From NCBI RefSeq assembly GCF_017948485.1, contig NZ_JAFFSX010000024.1, positions 1 through 64,000 of the forward strand: DNA of 64,000 bases, read 5' to 3'. Shown piece after piece: positions 1-10,926 of the stretch (position 1 is the first letter of the stretch; every line of letters starts with the position of its first letter). This DNA comes from Streptomyces sp. GESEQ-35. GTDB lineage: Bacteria > Actinomycetota > Actinomycetes > Streptomycetales > Streptomycetaceae. The position numbers and the translations under genes were made by a program. The notes under the pieces were generated by a model that was not told where the DNA came from, did not search any database, and saw only the letters and a list, made by a program, of their open reading frames with translations.

Positions 1-92
<92 letters not shown>

Positions 93-151
93 GCCACTGT
101 TGTCGGTGGCACCCGATAGCCTGCACAAACAGGCGATCGAAGGGAGGGCGC

Positions 152-682
152 GTGCGCGTGCTGGGGGTGGATCCGGGGCTGACGCGATGCGGTGTCGGTG
201 TCGTCGAAGGCGTCGCCGGTCGGCCGCTCACGATGCTCGGCGTCGGCGTCGTGCACACGCCCGCGGACGCGGACCTGGGGCACCGTCTCGTCGCCATCGA
301 GCAGGGCATCGAGCAGTGGCTGGACGAACACCGGCCCGAATGCCTCGCCGTGGAGCGGGTGTTCAGCCAGCACAACGTCCGTACGGTCATGGGCACGGCC
401 CAGGCCAGCGCCGTCGCCATGCTCTGTGCCGCCCGCCGGGGCCTCCCCGTCGCGCTGCACACCCCCAGCGAGGTCAAGGCCGCCGTCACCGGGAACGGCC
501 GCGCGGACAAGGCGCAGGTCGGCGCCATGGTCACCCGCCTGCTGAAGCTCGACGCACCGCCCAAGCCCGCCGACGCCGCCGACGCCCTCGCCCTCGCCAT
601 CTGCCACATCTGGCGCGCGCCCGCCCAGAACCGCCTCCAGCAGGCCGTCGCCCTGCACGCATCGAAAGGTCGCCCGGCATGA
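152..682 (+). CDS. ruvC: Crossover junction endodeoxyribonuclease RuvC
   Basis: Holliday-junction resolvase that cuts four-way junctions made by RuvAB branch migration. The 176-residue length is normal for the family. The N-terminal GVDPGL carries the first catalytic Asp (residue 6), ERVF the catalytic Glu, and the C-terminal DAADALALA the last acidic pair, so the RNase H-like active site is intact. The start is GTG with a purine-rich AGGGAGG nine or so bases upstream (141-147). The stop overlaps the ruvA start (ATGA at 679-682), implying translational coupling. Its first 50 upstream bases are all that separate it from the artefactual left edge, so any promoter is incomplete here. Confidence 0.96.
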   Translation: MRVLGVDPGLTRCGVGVVEGVAGRPLTMLGVGVVHTPADADLGHRLVAIEQGIEQWLDEHRPECLAVERVFSQHNVRTVMGTAQASAVAMLCAARRGLPVALHTPSEVKAAVTGNGRADKAQVGAMVTRLLKLDAPPKPADAADALALAICHIWRAPAQNRLQQAVALHASKGRPA

Positions 683-1284
683 TCGCCTTCGTCAGCGGCA
701 CGGTCGCCGCCCTCGCCCCCGACGCCGCGGTGGTCGAGGTCGGCGGCGTCGGCATGGCCGTCCAGTGCACGCCGAACACCCTGTCCACGCTCCGCCTCGG
801 CCAGCCCGCGAAGCTCGCCACGTCCCTGGTCGTACGGGAGGACTCGCTCACCCTGTACGGCTTCGCGGACGACGACGAGCGGCAGACCTTCGAGCTGCTC
901 CAGACCGCCAGCGGAGTCGGCCCCCGCCTGGCACAGGCCATGCTCGCCGTGCACTCCCCGGACGCCCTGCGCCGGGCTGTCACGACAGCCGACGAGAAGG
1001 CGCTCACCGCGGTCCCCGGCATCGGCAAGAAGGGTGCCCAGAAGCTGATGCTGGAGCTGAAGGACCGGCTGGGTGCACCGATCGGCGCTCCCGTGGTCGG
1101 TGCACCCGTCACCAGCGGCTGGCGCGATCAGCTGCACGCCGCCCTGATCGGGCTGGGCTATGCGACCCGCGAGGCCGACGAGGCCGTGGCCGCCGTGGCC
1201 CCGCAGGCCGAGGCAGCCGCCGGCACCCCGCAGGTGGGTCAGCTCCTCAAGGCCGCTCTCCAGACCCTGAACCGCGCCCGCTGA
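679..1284 (+). CDS. ruvA: Holliday junction DNA helicase subunit RuvA
   Basis: Junction-binding tetramer that recruits the RuvB motor. Translation from the ATG overlapping the ruvC stop gives 201 residues beginning MIAFVSGTV, the usual RuvA OB-fold start. Two helix-hairpin-helix motifs are visible in the middle (ASGVGPRLA and VPGIGKKGAQ), then a flexible Ala/Pro linker and the C-terminal RuvB-contact domain. The same frame is open upstream to about position 100, but that extension runs through ruvC and has no family support. Coupled with ruvC, and followed 25 bases later by ruvB. Confidence 0.96.
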   Translation: MIAFVSGTVAALAPDAAVVEVGGVGMAVQCTPNTLSTLRLGQPAKLATSLVVREDSLTLYGFADDDERQTFELLQTASGVGPRLAQAMLAVHSPDALRRAVTTADEKALTAVPGIGKKGAQKLMLELKDRLGAPIGAPVVGAPVTSGWRDQLHAALIGLGYATREADEAVAAVAPQAEAAAGTPQVGQLLKAALQTLNRAR

Positions 1285-1309
1285 ACCCCCGAACCCCGAG
1301 GCACACGAA

Positions 1310-2380
1310 ATGAACTGGGACGACCCGGCCGACACCCCCGCCCCCGAGCGGCTGGTGGGCTCAGTCGCCGACCGTGAGGACCAGGCGGTGGAGGCCGCGC
1401 TGCGCCCCAAGGACCTGGACGAGTTCATCGGCCAGGAGAAGGTCCGCGAGCAGCTCGACCTCGTCCTGCGTGCCGCACGTGCGCGTGGCGCCACCGCCGA
1501 CCACGTGCTGCTCTCCGGCGCCCCCGGCCTCGGCAAGACCACCCTCTCGATGATCATCGCGGCGGAGATGGCCGCCCCGATCCGCATCACCAGCGGCCCC
1601 GCCATCCAGCACGCCGGCGACCTCGCCGCGATCCTCTCCTCGCTCCAGGAGGGCGAGGTCCTCTTCCTCGACGAGATCCACCGGATGTCCCGGCCCGCCG
1701 AGGAGATGCTCTACATGGCGATGGAGGACTTCCGCGTCGACGTCATCGTCGGCAAGGGCCCGGGCGCCACCGCCATCCCGCTCGAACTGCCGCCGTTCAC
1801 CCTGGTCGGCGCCACCACGCGCGCGGGCCTGCTGCCGCCCCCGCTGCGGGACCGCTTCGGCTTCACCGCGCACATGGAGTTCTACGAGCCCGCCGAGCTG
1901 GAACGCGTCATCCACCGTTCCGCGAAACTCCTCGACCTCGAGATCGAAGCCGACGGCGCCGCCGAGATCGCCGGCCGTTCCCGTGGCACGCCCCGCATCG
2001 CCAACCGCCTGCTGCGCCGGGTCCGCGACTACGCGCAGGTCAAGGCCGACGGCATCATCACGCGTGAGATCGCCGGGGCGGCACTGAAGGTCTACGAAGT
2101 CGATGCCCGGGGGCTCGACCGGCTCGACCGGGGCGTCCTCGAAGCCCTGCTCAAACTCTTCGGCGGCGGTCCGGTCGGCCTGTCGACGCTCGCCGTCGCG
2201 GTGGGGGAGGAACGTGAGACCGTGGAAGAGGTCGCCGAGCCGTTCCTCGTACGGGAGGGACTGCTCGCCCGAACCCCGCGGGGACGCATCGCCACTCCCG
2301 CCGCATGGGCGCATCTCGGCCTCACCCCGCCCCACTCGTCAAGGGCGGGAAACGGACAACAGGACCTGTTCGGGGCGTGA
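1310..2380 (+). CDS. ruvB: Holliday junction branch-migration ATPase RuvB
   Basis: AAA+ motor that drives branch migration with RuvA. 356 residues. Walker A GAPGLGKTT and Walker B LFLDEIHRM are intact, followed by sensor and arginine-finger regions (GATTRAGLL, LRDRFG) and a C-terminal winged helix. The final 20 or so residues are a polar tail. ATG start 25 bases after ruvA. The three ruv genes form one unit involved in recombination and replication-fork repair. Confidence 0.97.
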   Translation: MNWDDPADTPAPERLVGSVADREDQAVEAALRPKDLDEFIGQEKVREQLDLVLRAARARGATADHVLLSGAPGLGKTTLSMIIAAEMAAPIRITSGPAIQHAGDLAAILSSLQEGEVLFLDEIHRMSRPAEEMLYMAMEDFRVDVIVGKGPGATAIPLELPPFTLVGATTRAGLLPPPLRDRFGFTAHMEFYEPAELERVIHRSAKLLDLEIEADGAAEIAGRSRGTPRIANRLLRRVRDYAQVKADGIITREIAGAALKVYEVDARGLDRLDRGVLEALLKLFGGGPVGLSTLAVAVGEERETVEEVAEPFLVREGLLARTPRGRIATPAAWAHLGLTPPHSSRAGNGQQDLFGA

Positions 2381-2427
2381 CGGCGAGGGCACTGGCCGGG
2401 TCAGGAACCCCGGTGCCATGCTGAGCG

Positions 2428-2457
2428 TTGTTCCTTGCGCGCGGACTCGCTTAGACT
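2428..2457 (+). promoter_or_regulatory. Candidate vegetative promoter for yajC-secDF
   Basis: TTGTTC at 2428-2433 and TAGACT at 2452-2457 are spaced 18 bases, resembling HrdB-type promoters. They lie in the 163-base ruvB-yajC gap. A 7-base-pair hairpin (TGCCGCC / GGCGGCA, 2465-2484) follows in the predicted 5' leader. This is inference from motif and position only. Confidence 0.35.
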
Positions 2458-2543
2458 CCGCCGATGCCGCCTTTGTCGGCGGCACACATACCCCCAACCA
2501 TCAGGCCGCTCACACCGCGGTCGCGTGAAGGAAGTACCGACCC

Positions 2544-3083
2544 GTGAGTCTCGTGACCCTCCTCCCCTTCATCGTGCTCATCGGGGCCATGTTCCTGATG
2601 ACCCGCTCGGCCAAGAGGAAGCAGCAGCAGGCCGCCAACATGCGGAACGAAATGCAGCCCGGCAGCGGTGTCCGCACCATCGGGGGCATGTACGCCACGG
2701 TCAAGGAGGTCAACGAGGACACGGTCCTCCTCGACGCCGGCCCGGGCGTCGACCTCCTCTTCGCGAAGAACTCGATCGGTGCCGTCCTCTCCGACGACGA
2801 GTACAACCGCCTCGTCCACGGAATCGAGCACGACCTGAAGAGCGACGTCGTCCCGGACGACGCCTCCGCCCTCACCACGTCGGAGTCCGCCGAGACCGAC
2901 GCCGCCGCCGGCGACGCCTCCGACGACAAGCAGGTCGACCTGGGTAAGAAGGACGCGGACGAGGAGCCGGCCGACGAGACGCCGACCGCCGAGGCGAAGG
3001 CTGACGACGAGGCGAAGGTGGACGACGAGGCGAAGGTGGCCGACGAGCCGACGAAGACCAACGGCGACTCCGACGCGAAGTAG
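2544..3083 (+). CDS. yajC: Preprotein translocase subunit YajC
   Basis: Small inner-membrane partner of SecDF. From the GTG start: one N-terminal transmembrane segment (about residues 3-20), a basic stretch (KRKQQQ), then the conserved YajC core (MQPGSGVRTIGG). The C-terminal about 90 residues are an acidic Asp/Glu/Ala/Lys-rich low-complexity tail with repeated DDEAK units, making it longer (179 residues) than the roughly 110 of E. coli YajC. GAAGG sits just upstream of the start. The tail is presumably cytosolic and disordered. Next gene is secD. Confidence 0.93.
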   Translation: MSLVTLLPFIVLIGAMFLMTRSAKRKQQQAANMRNEMQPGSGVRTIGGMYATVKEVNEDTVLLDAGPGVDLLFAKNSIGAVLSDDEYNRLVHGIEHDLKSDVVPDDASALTTSESAETDAAAGDASDDKQVDLGKKDADEEPADETPTAEAKADDEAKVDDEAKVADEPTKTNGDSDAK

Positions 3084-3094
3084 TCATGCACCCC

Positions 3095-3119
3095 GGCGCG
3101 CGGGCCGCTCCCGCGCGCC
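3095..3119 (+). terminator. Hairpin between yajC and secD
   Basis: Perfect 10-base-pair inverted repeat GGCGCGCGGG / CCCGCGCGCC with a 5-base loop, 11 bases after the yajC stop. There is no T-run. It could attenuate or protect the transcript end and could set different YajC and SecD levels. Confidence 0.45.
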
Positions 3120-3215
3120 CCGGGACATGCGCAGCTTGCTTGGGATCCCGACACCATGTCATGGCCGCTCGCCCGCCGCACGGGCGTGAGACGGCCCGAG
3201 AGGGAGTACGAGAAG

Positions 3216-4985
3216 GTGGCAGCACCTAAGAAGGGCCGGAGCGCGAGCGCCCAGAGCAAGCCAGGGCGCTCACTGGTCCTGATCCTGATCGCCATCGTGG
3301 CGCTCACCGGGGGAATGTTCCTCTCCGGGCACACCACTCCGCGTCTCGGCATCGACCTGGCCGGCGGTACGAGCATCACGCTCCGCGCGGAGCCGGAGGA
3401 CGGCGACCAGTCCGCGATCAACAAGAAGAACATGGACACCGCGGTCGACATCATGAACCGCCGTGTCAACGGTCTCGGTGTCTCCGAGGCGGAGGTCCAG
3501 ACCCAGGGCGATCGCAACATCATCGTCAACATCCCCAAGGGCACGAACTCCGAGGAGGCCCGGAAGCAGGTCGGCACCACCGCCAAGCTCTACTTCCGTC
3601 CGGTCCTCGCCACCGAGGCCTCCGGCGCCGCCGCCACGGCCAGCCCGTCGCCCAGCGCCTCCAGCAGTGCCTCGGGCGAGGCCACCGACAAGGCGACCTC
3701 GTCCCCGTCCGCCACCGGCTCGACGACGCCCTCCGCGACCTCCACCACGCAGGGACGCGCGGTCACCGACGCGCTCAAGGCCGACGCCACGCCGAGCGGC
3801 TCCGGGTCGCCCTCCACCAGCGCCTCCCCGTCCGCGAGCGGCAGCGCCCCGGCCGACGAGGCCACCGCAAAGCTTCAGGCGCAGTACGCCGCGCTCGACT
3901 GCACCAAGAAGGCGGTCCGCGCCACCGCCGGCGAGGGCGCCAAGCCCACCGAGCCCACCGTGGCCTGCGGCCAGAACTCGCAGGGCCAGTGGCAGAAGTA
4001 CGTCCTCGGCCCCGCCGAGGTCGACGGCACCGACGTCGACAAGGCCCAGGCCGTCTTCAACACGCAGACCGGCGCGGGCTGGACCGTCACGATGGACTTC
4101 ACGTCCGCCGGCACCAAGAAGTTCGCGGACATCACCGGCAAGCTGGCCCAGAACCAGACCCCGCAGAACCAGTTCGCCATCGTCCTGGACGGCGAGGTCG
4201 TCTCCGACCCGTACGTCAAGCAGGCCCTGACCGGCGGCAACGCGGAGATCTCCGGCAACTTCAACCAGGAGTCGGCCCAGAGCCTCTCCAACATGCTGTC
4301 GTACGGCGCCCTGCCGCTGACCTTCAAGGAGGACAGCGTCACCACGGTGACCGCGGCGCTCGGCGGTGAGCAGCTGCATGCCGGTCTGATCGCGGGTGCG
4401 ATCGGTCTCGCCCTGGTCGTGCTCTACCTGCTGGTCTTCTACCGCGGTCTCTCGATCATCGCCCTGCCCTCGCTGCTGGTCTCCGCGCTGCTCACCTACG
4501 TGATCATGGCGCTGCTCGGCCCGACCATCGGCTTCGCGCTGAACCTGCCGGCCGTCTGCGGTGCGATCGTCGCGATCGGTATCACCGCGGACTCGTTCAT
4601 CGTGTTCTTCGAACGCATCCGGGACGAGATCCGCGAGGGACGCTCACTGCGCCCCGCCGTCGAACGGGCCTGGCCGCGCGCCCGCCGCACCATCCTGGTC
4701 TCCGACTTCGTGTCCTTCCTCGCCGCCGCCGTGCTGTTCATCGTCACCGTCGGCAAGGTCCAGGGCTTCGCGTTCACCCTCGGTCTGACCACCGTGCTGG
4801 ACGTGGTCGTCGTCTTCCTCTTCACCAAGCCGCTGATGACGATCCTCGCCCGCAAGAAGTTCTTCGCCAACGGTCACAAGTGGTCCGGCCTCGACCCGAA
4901 GGGCCTGGGCGCCAAGCCCCCGCTGCGCCGTACCCGCCGTCCCTCCCGCCCCACCGCCGGCCCTGTCGACCCGAAGGAGGCGTGA
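3216..4985 (+). CDS. secD: Protein translocase subunit SecD
   Basis: RND-type membrane subunit that works with SecF to pull secreted proteins out of the Sec channel using the proton gradient. I start it at GTG 3216 because AGGGAG lies 9 bases upstream and the product begins VAAPKKGR. An in-frame ATG at 3156 would add 20 residues without a ribosome site. One N-terminal transmembrane helix, a large extracytoplasmic P1 region, then five helices in the C-terminal part; the conserved DLAGGT motif is present. A Ser/Thr/Pro/Ala-rich insert of about 80 residues (about 135-216) interrupts P1. The secF ATG follows the stop by one base. Confidence 0.95.
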   Translation: MAAPKKGRSASAQSKPGRSLVLILIAIVALTGGMFLSGHTTPRLGIDLAGGTSITLRAEPEDGDQSAINKKNMDTAVDIMNRRVNGLGVSEAEVQTQGDRNIIVNIPKGTNSEEARKQVGTTAKLYFRPVLATEASGAAATASPSPSASSSASGEATDKATSSPSATGSTTPSATSTTQGRAVTDALKADATPSGSGSPSTSASPSASGSAPADEATAKLQAQYAALDCTKKAVRATAGEGAKPTEPTVACGQNSQGQWQKYVLGPAEVDGTDVDKAQAVFNTQTGAGWTVTMDFTSAGTKKFADITGKLAQNQTPQNQFAIVLDGEVVSDPYVKQALTGGNAEISGNFNQESAQSLSNMLSYGALPLTFKEDSVTTVTAALGGEQLHAGLIAGAIGLALVVLYLLVFYRGLSIIALPSLLVSALLTYVIMALLGPTIGFALNLPAVCGAIVAIGITADSFIVFFERIRDEIREGRSLRPAVERAWPRARRTILVSDFVSFLAAAVLFIVTVGKVQGFAFTLGLTTVLDVVVVFLFTKPLMTILARKKFFANGHKWSGLDPKGLGAKPPLRRTRRPSRPTAGPVDPKEA

Positions 4986-4986
4986 G

Positions 4987-6105
4987 ATGTCGAAGCTCGG
5001 CAACCTCGGCGCCCGACTGCACCGTGGCGAGGTCGGCTACGACTTCGTCGCCAACCGCAAGATCTGGTACGGCATCTCGATCCTGATCACCATCACGGCC
5101 ATCGTCGGCCTGGCGGTGCGCGGCCTGAACATGGGCATCGAGTTCCAGGGCGGTGCGGTCTTCACCACCCCGAAGACCAGCGTCTCGGTCTCCCAGGCCG
5201 AGGAGCAGGCGGAAAGCGCGTCCGGCCATGACGCGATCGTCCAGGAGCTCGGCAGCGGTGGCCTGCGTATCCAGATCGCGGGCATCGACACCAACAAGGC
5301 CGACCAGATCAGGACCGAGCTGTCCAAGGATCTGAACGTCGACTCGGACAAGATCAACGCCGAGTTGGTCGGCCCCAGCTGGGGTGAACAGATCGCCAAC
5401 AAGGCCTGGCAGGGTCTGGCGATCTTCATGGTGCTCGTCGTGATCTATCTGGCGATCGCGTTCGAATGGCGCATGGCCGCGGCCGCACTGGTCGCCCTGA
5501 TCCACGACATCACCATCACGGTCGGCATCTACGCCCTCGTCGGGTTCGAGGTGACGCCGGGCACGGTGATCGGTCTGCTGACGATCCTCGGTTACTCGCT
5601 CTACGACACGGTCGTCGTCTTCGACAGCCTCAAGGAGCAGGCGAAGGACATCACCAAGCAGACCCGCTTGACGTACAGCGATGTCGCCAACAACTCCATC
5701 AACAGCACCCTGATGCGCTCCATCAACACCACGGTGGTCGCGCTGCTCCCGGTCGCCGGTCTGCTGTTCATCGGCGGCGGCTTCCTCGGCGCCGGCATGC
5801 TCAACGACATCTCGCTGTCGCTGTTCGTCGGTCTCGCGGCCGGTGCGTACTCCTCGATCTTCATCGCCACGCCGCTCGTCGCCGACCTCAAGGAGCGCGA
5901 GCCGCAGATCAAGGCCCTCCGCAAGCGCGTCCTCGCCAAGCGGGCGCAGGCCGCCACGCAGGGCGGGACGCCGGACGGCCTGATCACCGACGAGGCGTAC
6001 GCGGACGAGCCGGAGGACGCAGCTCCCGCCGTCGTCGGCCCCCCGCGCAACCAGCCCGCGGCCCGCAACCGGGGCCGCGGCCGACCCTCCGGGAAGCGCC
6101 GATGA
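4987..6105 (+). CDS. secF: Protein translocase subunit SecF
   Basis: Partner of SecD, 372 residues with six predicted membrane helices. The conserved GIEFQGG motif follows the first helix, and GYSLYDTVVVFDS marks the conserved transmembrane RND core. The C-terminus is a hydrophilic Arg/Ala/Pro-rich tail. It starts one base after secD and its stop overlaps the apt start (ATGA, 6102-6105), so translocation and purine-salvage genes are translationally coupled. Confidence 0.95.
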   Translation: MSKLGNLGARLHRGEVGYDFVANRKIWYGISILITITAIVGLAVRGLNMGIEFQGGAVFTTPKTSVSVSQAEEQAESASGHDAIVQELGSGGLRIQIAGIDTNKADQIRTELSKDLNVDSDKINAELVGPSWGEQIANKAWQGLAIFMVLVVIYLAIAFEWRMAAAALVALIHDITITVGIYALVGFEVTPGTVIGLLTILGYSLYDTVVVFDSLKEQAKDITKQTRLTYSDVANNSINSTLMRSINTTVVALLPVAGLLFIGGGFLGAGMLNDISLSLFVGLAAGAYSSIFIATPLVADLKEREPQIKALRKRVLAKRAQAATQGGTPDGLITDEAYADEPEDAAPAVVGPPRNQPAARNRGRGRPSGKRR

Positions 6106-6641
6106 CCGACATCGAGGGGTTGCTGCTCAGCCGCATCCGTGACGTGGCGGACTACCCGGAGCCGGGCGTGATGTTCAAGGACATCACCCCGCTTCTGGCG
6201 GACCCGGCGGCCTTCAGCGCACTCACCGACGCCCTCGCCCAGGTCGTCGAGCGGACGAACGCGACGAAGGTCGTCGGCCTGGAGGCCCGCGGGTTCATCC
6301 TCGGCGCCCCGGTCGCCGTCCGCGCGGGCGTCGGCTTCATCCCCGTACGCAAGGCGGGCAAGCTCCCCGGGGCCACCCTCAGCCAGGCGTACGACCTGGA
6401 GTACGGCTCCGCCGAGATCGAGGTGCACGCCGAAGACCTCACCGGGGGCGACCGCGTCCTGATCGTGGACGACGTCCTCGCCACCGGCGGCACCGCCGAG
6501 GCCTCGCTCCAGCTGATCCGCCGCGCGGGCGCCGAGGTCGCCGGCGTCGCGGTCCTCATGGAGCTCGGCTTCCTCGGCGGCCGCGCCCGCCTGGAACCGG
6601 CACTCGACGGGGCACCGCTGGAGGCACTGCTCAAGGTATGA
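6102..6641 (+). CDS. apt: Adenine phosphoribosyltransferase
   Basis: Converts adenine and PRPP to AMP in purine salvage. From the ATG overlapping secF, 179 residues. The PRPP loop VLIVDDVLATGGTA is complete, with the upstream LEARGFILGAPVA and the YDLEYG region of type I APRTs. The same frame is open far upstream inside secF, which is a shadow. A strong hairpin at 6798-6828 lies downstream before relA. Confidence 0.95.
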   Translation: MTDIEGLLLSRIRDVADYPEPGVMFKDITPLLADPAAFSALTDALAQVVERTNATKVVGLEARGFILGAPVAVRAGVGFIPVRKAGKLPGATLSQAYDLEYGSAEIEVHAEDLTGGDRVLIVDDVLATGGTAEASLQLIRRAGAEVAGVAVLMELGFLGGRARLEPALDGAPLEALLKV

Positions 6642-6949
6642 GCGCCGGGCGTGAAAGCGGTCCGGGCACCGGCGTGAAGACCAGCGCAAGCACCGGCCCG
6701 CAAGCCGTGCGCCTGCTCTGATCCACCCGCGCGAAAGCCGTCCGAAAGCCCCGCGAGGGCCGTATGAAAGCCCTGTGACACCCGCAGGACACCGCGAAGG
6801 CGGGCCCGGAGGAATCCGGCGCCCGCCTCTGGTGTTTCTCGGGTAGACGGTCCTCACATCGGCCTGAAGGCGATCCTGCGGCTCAGGATGGCTACCATGG
6901 GGTCTCCGGAGCCTGACCGGGGGACCCGGATCGCGCACGAGGAGCCCTC
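6642..6949. other. apt-relA intergenic region (308 bases)
   Basis: No convincing gene. It holds four copies of GAAAGC (6653, 6733, 6744, 6766), a strong hairpin at 6798-6828, and a weak TACCAT -10-like hexamer near 6893 with no good -35 partner. The relA leader therefore starts somewhere in the last about 60 bases. Confidence 0.5.
6798..6828 (+). terminator. Terminator-like hairpin after apt
   Basis: AGGCGGGCCCGGA pairs with TCCGGCGCCCGCCT around a GGAA loop with one bulged base. A short T-containing stretch (TGTTTCTC) follows. It probably ends the yajC-secDF-apt transcript and separates it from relA. Confidence 0.6.
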
Positions 6950-9487
<2,538 letters not shown>

Positions 9488-9507
9488 GCAGTCGTAGGCA
9501 TACGACG

Positions 9508-9540
9508 AAGGGGCTCCCGTACTCGGTACGGGAGCCCCTT
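9508..9540. terminator. Bidirectional terminator between relA and DUF349 gene
   Basis: Perfect 15-base-pair stem (AAGGGGCTCCCGTAC / GTACGGGAGCCCCTT) with a 3-base loop TCG, flanked by A's on the left and T's on the right. It sits between the convergent relA and DUF349 stops and can serve both. Confidence 0.85.
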
Positions 9541-9560
9541 TTCGTACGTCCGAAGCGGTG

Positions 9561-10790
9561 TCAGCCGCCGAACTCCTGGAGACCCTTGAGTGCCTGGTCA
9601 AGGAGTGCCTGGCGGCCCTCCAGCTCCCTCTCGAGCTTGTCGGCCTTGGCGTTGTTGCCCTGGGACCGGGCCTGCTCGATCTGCTTGTGGAGCTTGTCCA
9701 CGGCGGCCTGGAGCTGGCCGGTCAGACCCTCGGCACGCGCGCGTGCCTCCGGGTTGGTCCGGCGCCACTCGTTCTCCTCGGCGTCCTGGATGGCCCGCTC
9801 GACGGCGTGCATCTTGCCCTCGACCTTCGGCCGGGCGTCGCGCGGCACATGGCCGATGGCCTCCCAGCGCTCGTTGATCGAGCGGAACGCGGCGCGCGCG
9901 GTCTTGAGGTCCGTGACCGGAAGGATCTTCTCGGCCTCCTCGGCCAGCTCCTCCTTGAGCTTCAGATTCTCCGACTGCTCCGCGTCACGTTCGGCGAAGA
10001 CCGAGCTGCGGGCGGCGAAGAACACGTCCTGCGCGCCGCGGAAGCGGTTCCACAGGTCGTCCTCGTGCTCACGCTGGGCGCGGCCGGCGGCCTTCCACTC
10101 CGTCATCAGCTCGCGGTAGCGCGCGGCCGTCGGACCCCAGTCCGTCGAGCCCGACATGGCCTCGGCCTCGCCGACCAGCCGCTCCTTGGTCTTGCGGGCT
10201 TCCTCGCGCTGGGCGTCCAGCGATGCGAAGTGGGCCTTGCGGCGCTTGGAGAACGCCGACCGGGCGTGCGAGAAGCGGTGCCACAGCTCGTCGTCCGACT
10301 TGCGGTCCAGGCGCGGCAGACCCTTCCAGGTGTCCACCAGGGCCCGCAGCCGCTCACCGGCGGCCCGCCACTGGTCGGACTGCGCCAGCTGCTCCGCCTC
10401 GGTGACCAGCGCCTCCTTGGACTTGCGGGCCTCGTCGGACTGCTTCGCGCGCTGCTGCTTGCGCTCCTCACGGCGCGCTTCGACGGTCTCCACGAGCTTG
10501 TCCAGCCGCTTCCGCAGCGCGTCCAGGTCACCGACGGCATGGTGCGCGTCGACCTGCTCGCGGATGTGACCGATGGCGACCTGGGCGTCCTTCGCGGAGA
10601 GGTCGGTGGTCTTGACTCGCTTCTCGAGGAGGCCGATCTCGACAACCAGGCCCTCGTACTTGCGCTCGAAGTAGGCCAGCGCCTCCTCAGGGGAGCCGGC
10701 CTGCCAGGAACCGACGACCTGCTCGCCGTCGGCCGTACGCACGTACACGGTCCCCGTCTCGTCGACGCGGCCCCACGGGTCGCTGCTCAC
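9561..10790 (-). CDS. DUF349 domain-containing protein
   Basis: 409 residues, predicted mostly helical and coiled coil, rich in Lys/Glu/Arg/Ala. Repeated units of the DUF349 type are seen (W..A..R...L...WK, with following LW.RF), at least three times, after an N-terminal beta-rich segment (WGRVDETGTVYV). No transmembrane helix or signal peptide, so probably cytosolic. Starts at GTG with GGAGG 7 or so bases upstream on the minus strand. The function of the family is not established. It is convergent with relA. Confidence 0.85.
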   Translation of the reverse strand: MSSDPWGRVDETGTVYVRTADGEQVVGSWQAGSPEEALAYFERKYEGLVVEIGLLEKRVKTTDLSAKDAQVAIGHIREQVDAHHAVGDLDALRKRLDKLVETVEARREERKQQRAKQSDEARKSKEALVTEAEQLAQSDQWRAAGERLRALVDTWKGLPRLDRKSDDELWHRFSHARSAFSKRRKAHFASLDAQREEARKTKERLVGEAEAMSGSTDWGPTAARYRELMTEWKAAGRAQREHEDDLWNRFRGAQDVFFAARSSVFAERDAEQSENLKLKEELAEEAEKILPVTDLKTARAAFRSINERWEAIGHVPRDARPKVEGKMHAVERAIQDAEENEWRRTNPEARARAEGLTGQLQAAVDKLHKQIEQARSQGNNAKADKLERELEGRQALLDQALKGLQEFGG

Positions 10791-10926
10791 AGCGCCTCCT
10801 CCACATGATGCCTGCGTAGGGCTTCAGCACCCCCGGGCATCGTCCACAGTTTCGTCACGGCCAACATAGGCGACCGGCGGGTTGCCTGTCCGCATCCCGC
10901 GCGACCGAAATTCCGCAGTTGGGGGG

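Noticed and set aside
2872..3225. Arg/Pro-rich minus-strand frame over the yajC tail
   Set aside because: It mirrors the Asp/Glu/Ala repeats of YajC and has no start signal or family match.
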